From: Promerops cafer
Lineage: Eukaryota > Chordata > Aves > Passeriformes > Nectariniidae
Length of the DNA stretch: 64,000 bases
Assembly: GCA_013398275.1 (NCBI GenBank)
Contig: VZSE01012476.1
Span: 1-64,000 of the forward strand
Direction: 5' to 3'
Under the pieces are notes generated by a model. The model was not told the DNA's origin and searched no databases. It saw only the letters and a list, made by a program, of their open reading frames with translations. This document shows, in pieces, positions 23,801 to 45,700 of the stretch; the first letter of the stretch is position 1, and each line of letters opens with the position of its first letter. Both the position numbers and the translations under genes were made by a program.

Positions 23801-24903
23801 GACCACAGCAGAGTGTGCCCTTCTGCACAGCCATTTTCACATCAGGGTTGGTGCTGGTAGGTGATCCAACACACTTTTTCTTGCCACAGCACATTTCAGT
23901 ATTGACAAGCTAGATTTTAAAAAAGCTTACTAAACTTCTTGCTGCATAAAAATATTGTTACAGGAAACAAATATGCTATCATTTCATTTAAGCACCTCAG
24001 TCAAGTATCTGAGCTAGAACTACAGCTATCCCACATTCCCCTTTTCAAGGCAAGCAGACAAGTGCCTCTTGAGCACAATTCAGAACTCAGCACCCAGCGA
24101 TCAGCTAAGCATGGTGGATTTAGTGGTGGCTTTAGTTTCATGCCAAAATTCAAAATTCAAAATTCAGTGCTGGGTATTTATCCTTACTGCTGAAATTATT
24201 CGTGCTCCTACCAGCATTAAAAAGCTGCCAGTGTATTATTCCTCGTTTCCCTTTACTGCAGAGATTTTGAGGAAGAGCACCTTTAGCTCCTCTGCTGCAC
24301 GTGTTTCTCAGTGTGACCAGGCAGCTTGCATGCAGCTTTCAGGTCTCTGATGAACTATTCCTAAGAGCAGTGAAATGTCATTGCTCCACAGGGCCTAATG
24401 GAACAAGTGGAACTGGGAAGATAATGCAAGTTAGTGAGAAGCACATACACATCCGGTATGATGAAGACACCGGTGAGAACAACATTGCATTACTACAACT
24501 TCAAGAGTATGCAGAGTGTGACAGCTACCACCTTCCTGTGTGCACCCCTGAGAGAGATTTTGCAGAACATGTTTTAATTCCAAAACTGGCTGGTACAGTC
24601 AGTGGCTGGAGAATGGAAGGTGATGAACTTCAGGGCGAAGAGCTGCAGGTTTCATACCTTCCTGCTGAGGACTGCAAGCAAATACTCAACATCAGCCTCA
24701 CAAACAGGCAGTTTTGTGGGCACCTCCAGGAGGCTGTACACAAACACCTGGCAGGAGGAAGCTTTTTGGTTACTGAGTACAAGGGCACGTGGTTTCTCAC
24801 TGGTATCCTGGGATCCTGGCCACTAGAAGACACTGACTGGGAAACACTGCTTTTCACCAACACTGCAAGGTATATGATATGGGTTAAACAAAAAATGAAG
24901 TAA
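14798..24903 (+). CDS. PROZ: PROZ, vitamin K-dependent protein Z (complete, 8 coding exons)
   Basis: Protein Z is a secreted plasma glycoprotein. In mammals it holds ZPI (SERPINA10) on membranes to inhibit factor Xa. Coding exons: 14798-14864, 16446-16609, 17971-17995, 20761-20874, 22191-22322, 23568-23653, 23733-23856, 24392-24903; 1224 nt, 407 residues, all GT-AG with matching phases. Domains: signal 1-22 (MARCSWIIFFLLSALF...), propeptide 23-39 ending RQRR, Gla about 40-85, EGF1 90-121, EGF2 128-164, protease-like domain about 185-407. Triad positions are replaced: TTAEC has Glu223 for His, ENNIALL has Asn268 for Asp, and Gly359 stands at the Ser position. There is no R-IVGG activation site. 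N-glycosylation sequons lie at 240 and 337. EGF2 and the C-terminal half (VCTPERDFAEH...LIP, GTWFLTG.LGS) identify protein Z rather than F7, F9 or F10. Neighbour PCID2 converges on it. Confidence 0.95.
16446..16609 (+). CDS. PROZ: PROZ coding exon 2 (propeptide and Gla domain)
   Basis: The acceptor is tgttccag and the donor ctc|gtaagt; 164 nt, phase 1 to 0. It encodes propeptide VFISADDANSVIKRQRR with the Phe and Ala needed for gamma-carboxylase docking. A Gla domain with paired Glu follows (LLEEVL, LERECLEERC, HEEAREVFEDDE). About eleven Glu can be carboxylated and the disulfide pair CLEERC is present. Confidence 0.95.
17060..17247 (+). mobile_element. CR1 LINE 3' fragment in PROZ intron 2
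   Basis: It contains 'tgttcaaggccaggctggat', 'ggtgtccctgaccacagcag' and the tail 'ggtcccttccaacccaaacc' followed by attctgtgat. The orientation matches PROZ. It is 5'-truncated and has no coding capacity. Confidence 0.9.
17250..17780. other. GC-rich stretch inside PROZ intron 2
   Basis: About 500 bases, clearly richer in G+C than the surrounding intron, lie just after the CR1 fragment. They contain several CpG and CCGCGG-like words. Open frames occur on both strands but none has splice sites in a phase that would insert into PROZ, so I read it as non-coding. Confidence 0.4.
17971..17995 (+). CDS. PROZ: PROZ coding exon 3 (25-nt aromatic stack linker)
   Basis: The acceptor is ttccacccag and the donor tatg|gtaagc. 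The exon encodes KMFWDIYY plus one base. A 25-nt exon at this place, carrying FW, is a signature of the F7/F9/F10/PROZ/PROC family (human DEFWRRYK). Phase 0 to 1. Confidence 0.93.
20761..20874 (+). CDS. PROZ: PROZ coding exon 4 (EGF-like domain 1)
   Basis: The acceptor is atttcttcag and the donor tttg|gtaagg; 114 nt, phase 1 to 1. It reads GGRRCSSSPCQHNGVCEDSI then YTCTCAEGYEGENC. All six cysteines are present and the Gly-Tyr near the end is typical. Confidence 0.95.
22191..22322 (+). CDS. PROZ: PROZ coding exon 5 (EGF-like domain 2)
   Basis: The acceptor is ttctgtttag and the donor ttag|gtaggt; 132 nt, phase 1 to 1. It begins KNECHHQANVGCDHFC and ends RCSCADGYELGKDKKQC. It keeps six cysteines and the KNEC start seen in mammalian protein Z. 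Confidence 0.95.
23491..23528 (+). repeat. Perfect 19-bp tandem duplication, 2 copies
   Basis: The unit gctaccttgaaattataca occurs twice head to tail. It lies about 40 bases upstream of PROZ exon 6, in the region where the branch point would sit. Confidence 0.9.
23568..23653 (+). CDS. PROZ: PROZ coding exon 6 (linker, pseudo-activation region)
   Basis: The acceptor is ttcatttattag and the donor ggcag|gtattc; 86 nt, phase 1 to 0. It encodes DACACGRLQDSDNL then ETRKKSDERFPWQ. The CACG motif matches human protein Z. The RFPWQ end corresponds to PWQ at the start of the protease domain. No Arg-Ile-Val-Gly-Gly cleavage site is present. Confidence 0.92.
23733..23856 (+). CDS. PROZ: PROZ coding exon 7 (protease-like domain, His-loop)
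   Basis: The acceptor is attttcttag and the donor gctg|gtaggt; 124 nt, phase 0 to 1. It encodes FCGGVLLKSNFVLTTAEC. The catalytic His of TAAHC is Glu223 here; human protein Z has Lys at this place. Confidence 0.94.
24392..24903 (+). CDS. PROZ: PROZ coding exon 8 (rest of protease-like domain, stop)
   Basis: The acceptor is gctccacag. The exon holds 512 coding nt ending with TAA at 24901-24903. Landmarks are HIHIRYDEDTGENNIALL, VCTPERDFAEH, LAGGSFLVTEYKGTWFLTG and the C-terminus WVKQKMK. This compares with human IRYDADAGEND-type and WFKQ ends recalled for the family. The position of the reactive Ser is Gly359 in my alignment. Confidence 0.95.
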
Positions 24904-25426
24904 GACACAAACACAACCAACTCTCAAGCACCAAGCCTCTACCAATCATTGCAACGAAATATATGGATGCAGGCAGTACCCCCATTTGACTCTATTACTA
25001 TTTGCAGCAATGGAAGTTGCAACCATGACATGTATTTAACTCCAGTTTATACAGAAAAGCCTATTTGTCTTTCCCTCTGCTGACGCACAGTACTGGGAAA
25101 GTCATGATACACTAAACCTAGTTATTGAACTAAAAACTGATTTAACTTTAAATTTCCTAGAACTGTTCATCCTAAACCTCAAAACATGTTGAATGTTTTT
25201 CTGTGATTTCAAATGTTCCTAGCACCCTGAGGTTTGATTCAGCAAATTCATATTCTTATTTCAGGATCCATACAAGTAAAACTTACAAAGACATGGGGAA
25301 TGTCAAGCTTTTAATGTCTTTGTTGAGGTAGGACTTGACGTTTTCATCACACTAAAATATGCTTGCCTTCATACATGGAATCTATGCTTTCCCTTATGAA
25401 TGATGCCCATGTCAGTTAGAGGGTAA

Positions 25427-25462
25427 AATAAAACCCAACTGTCAAAGACAGAAAAAAATAAA
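25427..25462 (+). terminator. PROZ: PROZ polyadenylation signals (two AATAAA)
   Basis: AATAAA hexamers at 25427-25432 and 25457-25462 are the first on the plus strand after the PROZ stop codon, giving a 3' UTR of about 0.55 kb. They abut the minus-strand signals of PCID2. Usage is inferred from position only. Confidence 0.55.
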
Positions 25463-25465
25463 TGT

Positions 25466-25475
25466 TTTATTTATT
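25466..25475 (-). terminator. PCID2: PCID2 distal polyadenylation signals (overlapping AATAAA)
   Basis: Plus-strand TTTATTTATT reads as two overlapping AATAAA on the minus strand, about 0.83 kb after the PCID2 stop. They lie 3 bases from the second PROZ signal, so the two 3' ends would overlap if both distal signals are used. Confidence 0.45.
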
Positions 25476-26027
25476 TAAAAAATAATCTTAAAACCCCAAA
25501 ACTACAATCTCATCAGTCTGGACAAAGTTATATTGTACCACCCCCAAACAAACAAACCAACCCCCAGAGTACTAACACTTAAAATACTGGATCCAGTGGT
25601 AGTGTCTTCCCCAGAAGCAAAATGAAAGAGAGTATGGATAATTTAGCTACATGAGTTTTTGTTCATCATAACAAAAAATTAAACAAAATATGACCAGAAT
25701 TAAAAAAAAAATCCCAAAGCCATCTGTGGGCACCTACCACATATACTCAAACCCATAAGTATTACTGACACAGTAAAGCTTTAAGTGTCCAACACTTCTC
25801 TATTTTTTAGAGAGAGTTTGAAGACAGTATTTAATACCAGCAAAATTATTGAGACTTAAAAAAAAAATTGGAAACCACCCAAGAAAACATTACTTCCACT
25901 CTGAAGAATGGATTAACACAAGTAACAAAGGCTGATACTTCTCTCTGAAGGATAAACACAAAAACAGTAACATGAAGTACTTTATAAAAGCTTTGAAGTA
26001 GTTCGGAAGGAATTTGGAATGCTTTGC

Positions 26028-26033
26028 TTTATT
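26028..26033 (-). terminator. PCID2: PCID2 proximal polyadenylation signal
   Basis: TTTATT on the plus strand is AATAAA on the minus strand, about 265 bases after the PCID2 stop codon. It is a plausible main signal giving a short 3' UTR. Choice between this and the distal pair cannot be made from sequence. Confidence 0.45.
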
Positions 26034-26297
26034 TCTTCATGAAATACTTTGAATGATCTAGAAAGCCTGTGGAAATTACCATTTAAAAGTCAGCATTTCA
26101 TTTCAATGCACTTTGTAACACAGTAACTAGGTTTAGTGGCAGCCTTGGCCATTCTGGGAAAGGAGCCACAAAGAGCTCCTGGTATTTCAGTCCTGGACAT
26201 GAACCAGGCCATATCCAGCGTTCTTGGGGTGGTTGGGAGCAGTTCCTTGGGGCAAGCTGAGTATCTGAAGAGTACTTGCATGGCTGAGATGCAGTGC

Positions 26298-38087
<11,790 letters not shown>

Positions 38088-39064
38088 TAAAGGGTGAGGA
38101 GATGATGCCGGAGCCCCACACCTGCGCCACCGTGCGAGCCCCGCAACTCCCGGAACTCCCCCCGCGTTTCCGTATCCCGGCGCGGCCGAGGGCGGTGCCA
38201 ACGGCCCCGAGAGTCACGTGACAGCCCCCAACGGCCGCTGTCCCGCCCACCGAGGGTCCGGGGCGTGGCTTCACTCGGACAGCCAATGGGAGTCAGCGGT
38301 GGGCGGGGCAGAGGGCGCGCGTTAGCGGTAAAGCGCGTGCGCTGGGGCGCGCCGCGCATTGAGCGGTGTGGGTTTGTTGGGACTGTTGTCCGTGCGATCT
38401 CTTGTAGCCTCGGCTTGTACGGGAGGCGGGCAGTGCCCTCCATGTGGGAGGACCTCAGTGGCGGGACACTCCAGTTACTTCCCCGGGAGAGCGCTGGAGG
38501 CTCGCCTCCCTTCCCTCCTCGCTAGCTCCGTTGCCCGCGGGGAGCGCTGGAGAGGGGTCGCGGTAAACTTGGGTCGGAAAAGTTGAATTGAGCATTAAAC
38601 TCCCGAACAAGTTGACTCCTAAAGGCACTGACGCCAGGGAGATGTATGAGACAACGACACGCTCCATGTTCGTGCAGGCTGGGCTCGGTTGGGTTTGGCA
38701 GGTGCCGGTGAGCAGGCGCGGGCGGCCTCTCGGGCTGGTGGCTTTTGTGGGCGGGAAGCGCGGCTGCTCCTTGGTTTCGTTCCGGCCACCCTTCGGCGGG
38801 TACCAGCAAACAGGGCCGGGGCAAGCGGGGGACACCGAGAGGCTGCTGCCGCCCGCAGCGCGCTGCCCTGGCCCGGGAGCCATCTTGTGAGCGGGGCTGC
38901 GCTGCCCGAACGCCGCGGGCCGCCCGGACTCGGGGACGGACTCGGACCCGGACCCGCACCCAAGCCGGCCGCCGGGGCGGGCGGAGGCGGGCGGGCGGCT
39001 ATCGGTGCTTCCCCCCCGGCGGCACTTGGCAGCCGCTCGCGGGCAGTGGGGGAGGGCGGCTGGG
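38088..39064. promoter_or_regulatory. CpG-island bidirectional promoter of PCID2 and CUL4A (left part)
   Basis: This GC- and CpG-rich stretch lies between two divergent genes. Visible words: the palindromic E-box GTCACGTGAC (38213-38222); a CCAAT box (38283-38287) followed by GGGCGGGGC (38301-38309), an Sp1/KLF-type site; AGCGCGTGCGCT (38332-38343), close to the NRF1 consensus; and GCCATCTTG (38879-38887), a YY1-type site. No TATA box is seen. This is the usual make-up of a housekeeping divergent promoter. The CpG-rich zone extends from about 37.6 kb to about 39.4 kb. Confidence 0.75.
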
Positions 39065-39238
39065 NNNNNNNNNNNNNNNNNNNNNNNNNNNNNNNNNNNN
39101 NNNNNNNNNNNNNNNNNNNNNNNNNNNNNNNNNNNNNNNNNNNNNNNNNNNNNNNNNNNNNNNNNNNNNNNNNNNNNNNNNNNNNNNNNNNNNNNNNNNN
39201 NNNNNNNNNNNNNNNNNNNNNNNNNNNNNNNNNNNNNN
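39065..39238. other. Assembly gap (174 N) probably holding CUL4A exon 1
   Basis: 174 N lie inside the GC-rich promoter. The first visible CUL4A exon starts in phase 1, so it needs an upstream coding exon. In mammals that exon codes for roughly 48 residues ending KKLVIKNFR. No such sequence is found in the flanks. Its size, about 145 nt, would fit the gap. Confidence 0.7.
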
Positions 39239-39284
39239 CACCCGCCCCGGCGCCGTATCGGGGCGCGGGGCGGCTGCCGCGGGG

Positions 39285-39317
39285 CTGATAACGCCGCCGG
39301 ACTGATAACGCTGCCGG
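39285..39317 (+). repeat. Two imperfect 16-bp copies carrying GATAA
   Basis: ctgataacgccgccgg and ctgataacgctgccgg lie one base apart, so the period is 17 bp, just right of the N run in the CUL4A 5' region. Each holds a GATAA core. They may be a small duplication of a regulatory word. Confidence 0.7.
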
Positions 39318-39662
39318 TACCGTGCCCGTGTAAGGGCTCCCGGGGACACGCGTGGGGCTCCGTGAGCGGGGGCAGCGGCCGTAGGGAGCGGGCAGAAAGC
39401 CACCTTAGTGTCAACGCTGATTAAAGCCAGGCGATGGTGGTTGCCTCGCTAAAAGTAACACGGGCGTCAAGCACAGCAGCCGGGGGGTGAACCGTGTCCT
39501 GCAAAGGCTCGGGTGGAATTAGTGACCCCTCTGAGTGTGCCAGAGTTACATGGCGAAGAGCAGAGTGGCTTGGCAGAACTTGATGGAGCAGCAGGGAGAG
39601 AGACATTGCTGCAGGCTCCCGTTGGGTGGCCCTTTTTAAACTACCTGTGTCTTACTTCACAG

Positions 39663-39778
39663 AAAGACCCAAATTACCAGATAATTATACTCAGGACACC
39701 TGGCAGAAACTTCATGAAGCGGTGGGAGCAATACAGAGTAGCATTTCTATTAAATACAACCTTGAAGAGCTCTACCAG
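39663..39778 (+). CDS. CUL4A: CUL4A coding exon 2 (first visible)
   Basis: The acceptor is cttacttcacag and the donor taccag|gtaagc; 116 nt. It begins with two bases of a codon, so exon 1 must end in phase 1. It encodes RPKLPDNYTQDTWQKLHEAV then GAIQSSISIKYNLEELYQ. Confidence 0.96.
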
Positions 39779-42700
39779 GTAAGCCACATAAGGTTTTGGT
39801 TTTGTTTTTTGCAAATAAACTGCTTTGGCACACATTCAGCATAATGTATTTTGCTTTGTTAAAAGCTGAGTGAATGCTTCGCCACATACTCTGTTTCTAG
39901 TCAGTTTTGGTATATCAGCTCCTTGGAGAGCTAGGATCTGGGCCCATGAAAAAGCAGTTTCTGTTGGAAGACAGAGAAAGCTCTTCCTGGGCAGGGCTGA
40001 GCTCTAAGTCTTAGTATCTTCAATACTCTGCCCACTCAACATGCTGAAAACAGGATATTAACTCTAACAGGGTTGTGAAGTTACATATTTTATGATGATT
40101 TTTTGTACATGCTATGGTCTCTTGTAAATAATAATGTTGAAGTATTTGATATTATTACATTATAATATTACGCTTCTCTACCTTTGGGGGAATTAAAAAG
40201 GAATCTTGTTTGAGCAGGCAACAAACTGTCACTTTATCCACATTTCAGATTACATTTTCATAACAATCAGGATCTTAGTTTTTCTGTTCAAGTGGTGAAA
40301 AGGCATTTCTGGAACACCTGGACTACTGGAGCAGGGGATAGGGAGGGTAAAAGAGATGGACTCCTGAGCCATTTCTCTCTACTTTCTCCAGTTTATGTGG
40401 TTTAGTTCTGTGTTATTTCAGATGTATGTGCTTCGAGGTATTTAGCTGAAGTAGTAGCTTTTTAGAGTGATCATGTTATAAGAAATTACTGATGTGTTAA
40501 ATTGTGCTATATAACATAAGTTAGTTATGAGTTTTCTGTTGGTGCAGGTGTTTGATCTGCAGATTGATGTCCTTGCCAGACCACGACTGAAAACATTACT
40601 GTGCACACCTAAAATTTTCTAAAAGTTTAGTTGAGGTGCAAAGGGGAGACTATGAGAGAGAAGGCCAGTAGTCTGTACTGGGTCCCTGTTCAAGAAGATC
40701 AGGATGAATTTCAGAACTGACTATACTTGTCTCCTTAGTTAGGGTATGTAATATATGGGTCTGAAATGGCTGATTATGCAAATCTATATTGACTTAATAT
40801 ATTTATTCTCTTTAAGTAGAAAACTTGACTGTAATATATTTGTCTATTAATACTTGCAGACTTGCAGAGTTTGAATGACATAATGCATTTTATTGTTTTA
40901 AATTCATCATTTGAAAAACTCTGCTTTTTCATGTGTAGCAAAAAAAAAACCAACCAAAAAACCAGCCCACAGATGCTCTGAGTGTTACCTAACTTGTTTT
41001 CAGAGGCTCAGAAATGAGATTATAGTAATATGGCTATGAAATCACTAGGGTACATGCTTGAATTTTAGCAGAAGAGGAGAGAGATTTCAGATAAACTGTG
41101 AAGGGAGAACTGTACTTCTTGCTTTTTCTCTTTGCCTGCTTATTTGTAAAAACTGTGCAAGGCTGGTTGAATAATCCGTAACGCAGCAAAACAGGAAGAT
41201 TTCTGCACGGTGGGTGGTGGTGCTCAGTATGCCTGTGCATAGACAGGTATTTACTGTCCTGCCAGAGGAATAAAAGATGAGGTTCAGCATCCATTGGAAA
41301 CCTGAGCTGTATTTACAGATCATTTTAACTGCCTGTTGGTGAGCACCAAGTCATCCACAGGGGAAAATATCCCTGGGTGCAGAAGTTCTTACTATCAGGC
41401 CTTTTTGGTGGTTTTGGGGTTTTTTTGAGTCTTTATCTGACGTTATGGGAGGAAGTGAGAGGCCTGCTAGAGTTCAGTGCACTCAGTGAGCTGGTGTAGC
41501 AGCCTATAGTTGAACCTTCTGATTTATTTATTTAATTTGGCACAGTGGCTGAGAAGAAACTAAAGAACAATGATGAGGCTGTGTGGGAGGCCTGAAGGAT
41601 ACTCCTTTACCGGGCATTAGAGGCAGCATGGAATCAGGCATGAAGGTGCTTGGCAGAAATGTAGTCAGTGAGCAATGGAAGGGTGGCAGCCAATTTTTTG
41701 TGACTAAAATAGAAATGATGTCTGGGATTGGTGGTAGATTTTACAGATTTTGATAGAAGTAGCTTACACTTGATGTGATAGAGAAAGTGGGGCAGTACAA
41801 AGAATTGCCGAATGAGAAGTGAGTGATAAAAATAATGGAAAAAGAAAATTACCTTTGCAGCAAGGTCCTAAATAACCTGAAGTGGGGCAGCACTGCCCTT
41901 CTGGAGGACATAGGACAGTGTAGTAGCAAAGGAAAGACAGTAGAGCAGTGAAGGAAAAAATTGAGAGTTCTGCCTAGACTTATATTTGGACGGGAGGATA
42001 GGACTGGCTATAACACTACCTGCAAAGTGATTGTCTGAATACTATTTGTTGCAAGTTATCATTTTACTTACCTTAAGACCAGATGAAAAACATATTATAG
42101 GCACTGTTACAATTTTGTTCGGTTGTGTGCAATGTTCTATCAAAATTGTGGAGGCCATTTTTATGTGCATTTAAATAAAATGAGATTAGGTAGGTTAGAA
42201 TCCTCTGGAGCAGAGGAAAATATTCTTGGGTCAGTTTTAGTTGCCCAGCTGACCTAGTGATTTAAATCCTTGGCAGTGTTCTGTGCAATATTGCCTCATA
42301 ATATAAGGGCAGTTGATATTAATGTAGTGACCACCAGAACATTTGGTTTTGGGCAGAATTGGCCTCCTTAGTTAACTAAGGATAAATACTCAGCTAAATC
42401 CTAGGAGCTCCCAATAAATCAGTTCAAGTCTTTATGTAATGGTTAATGTGGGGTTGGTTTTTGGGGTTTTGTTATTGTTTGGGGTTTTTCTTAATTATTT
42501 TTTCCCTTCGGTTTATGTACCTTAGCATGAGTGTGTGAATCAGTGGAAATATTTGGGAAGAAATAAGTTGATAAAAAGACAGGAAAGTAGCTATACTCAT
42601 TTACCATTTAGACGGACTGATTGAAATGTCTAACTTAAAGTTATAAAGAAACTGAAATACTTGGTATGATTGTACTCCTGCTTCAAAAAAAGCACTTGTA

Positions 42701-45700
42701 TGCATAAAGATGCACAAAATGGACCTTCTGGAGGAGTTCTGCTGAGCAGTATTGAAGGAGGCAGAATTCTGGTAGTGTTTAACAGCATATTTGAAATACG
42801 ATCCAGATTGTGATGGTGGATCTTGTTTGTGACAAGCAGAATAAGAGGGGACCAAAATCAGGAGGGACTCCTGAAGTCTTAATTTTTCTACATAACTTTG
42901 TTTTGATGTTTTGGTTTTGTGCACAGCTTGAATATATAACGCTGATTTTTTTTTCCATTGTCAGCCTTACTTACACAGACACAAAAATTTAAGCTATTAT
43001 TTTGTCTCATTCATAATCCTTTTTTGATTTTTAGGCTGTTGAAAATCTCTGTTCCTACAAAGTCTCTGCTACACTGTACAAACAGCTGCGACAAGTCTGT
43101 GAAGAACATGTGAAAGCACAAATTCTTCCATTTAGAGAATATCCTTTTGTCATGCACAGAAGTGGTTAGAATGGTTAGTTTAAATCATTATTTTTTAATA
43201 CAACACTTTGCAAAAGTTGCACCAGTAATTGTCAGTGTGTTAGAGGTTCTTTGACTGCTTACAATTTTTAAATCAGTCATAGGCAACTTTAGTCACCTGG
43301 GTGAATAATTTTTGTGTATTGGTGTGTAGCATGCTAATGAGAATTTATTTATCCTTTTAATAGGGATGCAAAATTCCACACTAAATCTAGAAAATGTCAA
43401 TAGGAGTATGAGATTTCTCAGCAGGTATGAATTTCTGTGACAGGTGAGTTGTTGTGATGCTTATGGCAGCAACAGCTTAAAAAAAATCTCAGTGGTTATC
43501 AACAACAGTAAAAAAATTTTCAAACATAGTGTACCTGTTTGACCAAAAATAACTACTGGTCAACACTGATGTATCACAGAGGCATTCAACAAGCCTTCAC
43601 ATATCTTATGTGTACCTTGGGAGGTTCTTGGAAGAGAGCTCTAAGTTCAAGAGATCATTTGGCTGTCTTGGGATGCATAGAAGGATGAAGTTTTATGGTA
43701 AATTTCCCCCTGGTTTACTGAAGTTACATTGTGGGACTTTGATTTGGCTGAATGGGTCACAGAAGTGCCTGTAGATCTTCTGAAGACACCTGTATGCTGA
43801 ATCCAGTCAGGCTTTACATGCTGAGAAGGTGCTTTATATCATAGGTGTCTTTTGTGTAATAGCCATGGGCCTGCACTTGCTGGAGCAGCAGATTTATAAT
43901 CTATGTCCACCTTGCTGTCCCCATATTCCTGGAAAATGCCTTAGCCAGCAGATGATGGATGGAGAGTGCCATATTGAACAGATACTACAGCAGTGTGGCT
44001 GCTGGCGTTGTTTCCCAGCTCTCTATGATTTTTTTAGCAGAAAATGCTAGGATAAAGTAGAAAAGATAGGATAAAGTAGAAAGAAACAAGGGGCCAGGGC
44101 CCAGAACAAACCTTCTTTCCAGGTGAATGCTTTAAATGTGCGTTGGATTGTGACTGTTTCTTGGTTCACTGCATTCCCCAGGTAGGTGCCTACACTCAGA
44201 ATAATTTGGGGTTTTTGTGGGTACGTTGCACCAACATGGTTTTGGGCTGCATGGTTTTGGTTTTTGTTAGTGGTTTTTTTTTGAGTCCCATTTATGATGC
44301 CTGGCTCCTACATAGCACATTAGTACAGTAGTCTTTAGCATACCTGGTCTTTGAGAACCAAATCGTATAGTCTTCTTTAAAGCAGTGTACAACCATCCTT
44401 TGCATTCCTGCCTTCTGAGACTTTAAATGATGTTATGAAAAAGCATCTTAAAACTAGTATTTTCAAACTTTGCTTTCACGTTGCCCTCTTGACAGGGTGA
44501 TGGTGGATTGGAGAGTTGAAAATTTAATATTTTACAGGTGTACCACTTTGTATCCCAAGGACATGAGATCAGATTAATCAGATTTGGCCAGAATGAGTTG
44601 GAAATGATAACGTGTGGGAGAGGAAAGTGAAGCCTCATTTAGATTTACTTGTGAGACACATGAGAATTGTGTTATTTGTAAATAACAGTTGGATCTGTTG
44701 TGTAATGAAGAAAACTCTGTAGATTACTTAGGGTGACCTGGAGATGTATATGAAAAGAGTGGTATTTGGATTTGTTGAGGATTATTTAGAACTGTAACTG
44801 CTTTTAAGAGATTAGGGTCACTTCTGTTGTGCTCAGTGTGAACTCATTAAATGAACAAAATAACCTCTCCATCGCTCTCACCTCAGTTGGTGACAAATGT
44901 GTGTTTGACGCTGGTGGGATTTCTTGTTTAAATCTATATTAAGGTTTCACAGTACAGCCACTAGATGGTATTACTGAAGAGCTGTGAGTGTTATTCCTTG
45001 AAAACACAGAGAGGCCTTTTGGAGACCTGCCAGCCACTGTGCTGGGCAGCTCTGCAATTAACGGTTTATCCCTGGCAGGCACAGTAGCACTGAAATATCC
45101 GTGGAGCAGCTTTGCCTAATGGCTGGCAAAGATCATCTCCAGAATCTGGCCCCTAAAGATACTGGCAAACTAGTTTTCCTTAATGGGTGCTGTACAGATT
45201 CTCTGGATAGTCTTTTATTTTTAAAGAAGATAAATAAATGCTGGCAAGATCATTGCAGACAAATGGTAAGTTGAATGTTTGTTCAGAGTACATATTCTTG
45301 AGGTGTGAAATCTGGCTAAAATTAGTTTGTCATAGTTTTGGCTTGGGACTGCACTGCATCTCCTCCTCCAAGTTTTAGCATTGCTTTTCACTTTCCCCTT
45401 TGCTGGTTTAGGGAACTTCTGTTGTTGAAATGCAGGTTCTTGTTAACTCTGACTTTCGTAAGTTCATACAAGGTTGGAACATCACTCAGAGATATATTGA
45501 CAACTTTTTTTCTTTGGGTGGAAAGAAAAACTAACCAAGAAATGCTGAAGTTATTTGCTGTTGATAATTTTAAGTAATTGGAGATTCTTTGCTTTTAGAT
45601 AGCTCCAAGAACTGGGTTAACTTGCGATTTTTTTTTTTTTCCAAAGCAGAGATGAGTATCCTGGCTATAGAGCTAAGAAACAGAAAGGATAAAGAACTGA

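Noticed and set aside
38455..39414. Long open frames across the CpG island on both strands, up to about 320 codons
   Set aside because: They pass through the 174 N, and the rest is GC-rich promoter sequence where stop codons are rare. No conserved residues; not CUL4A exon 1.
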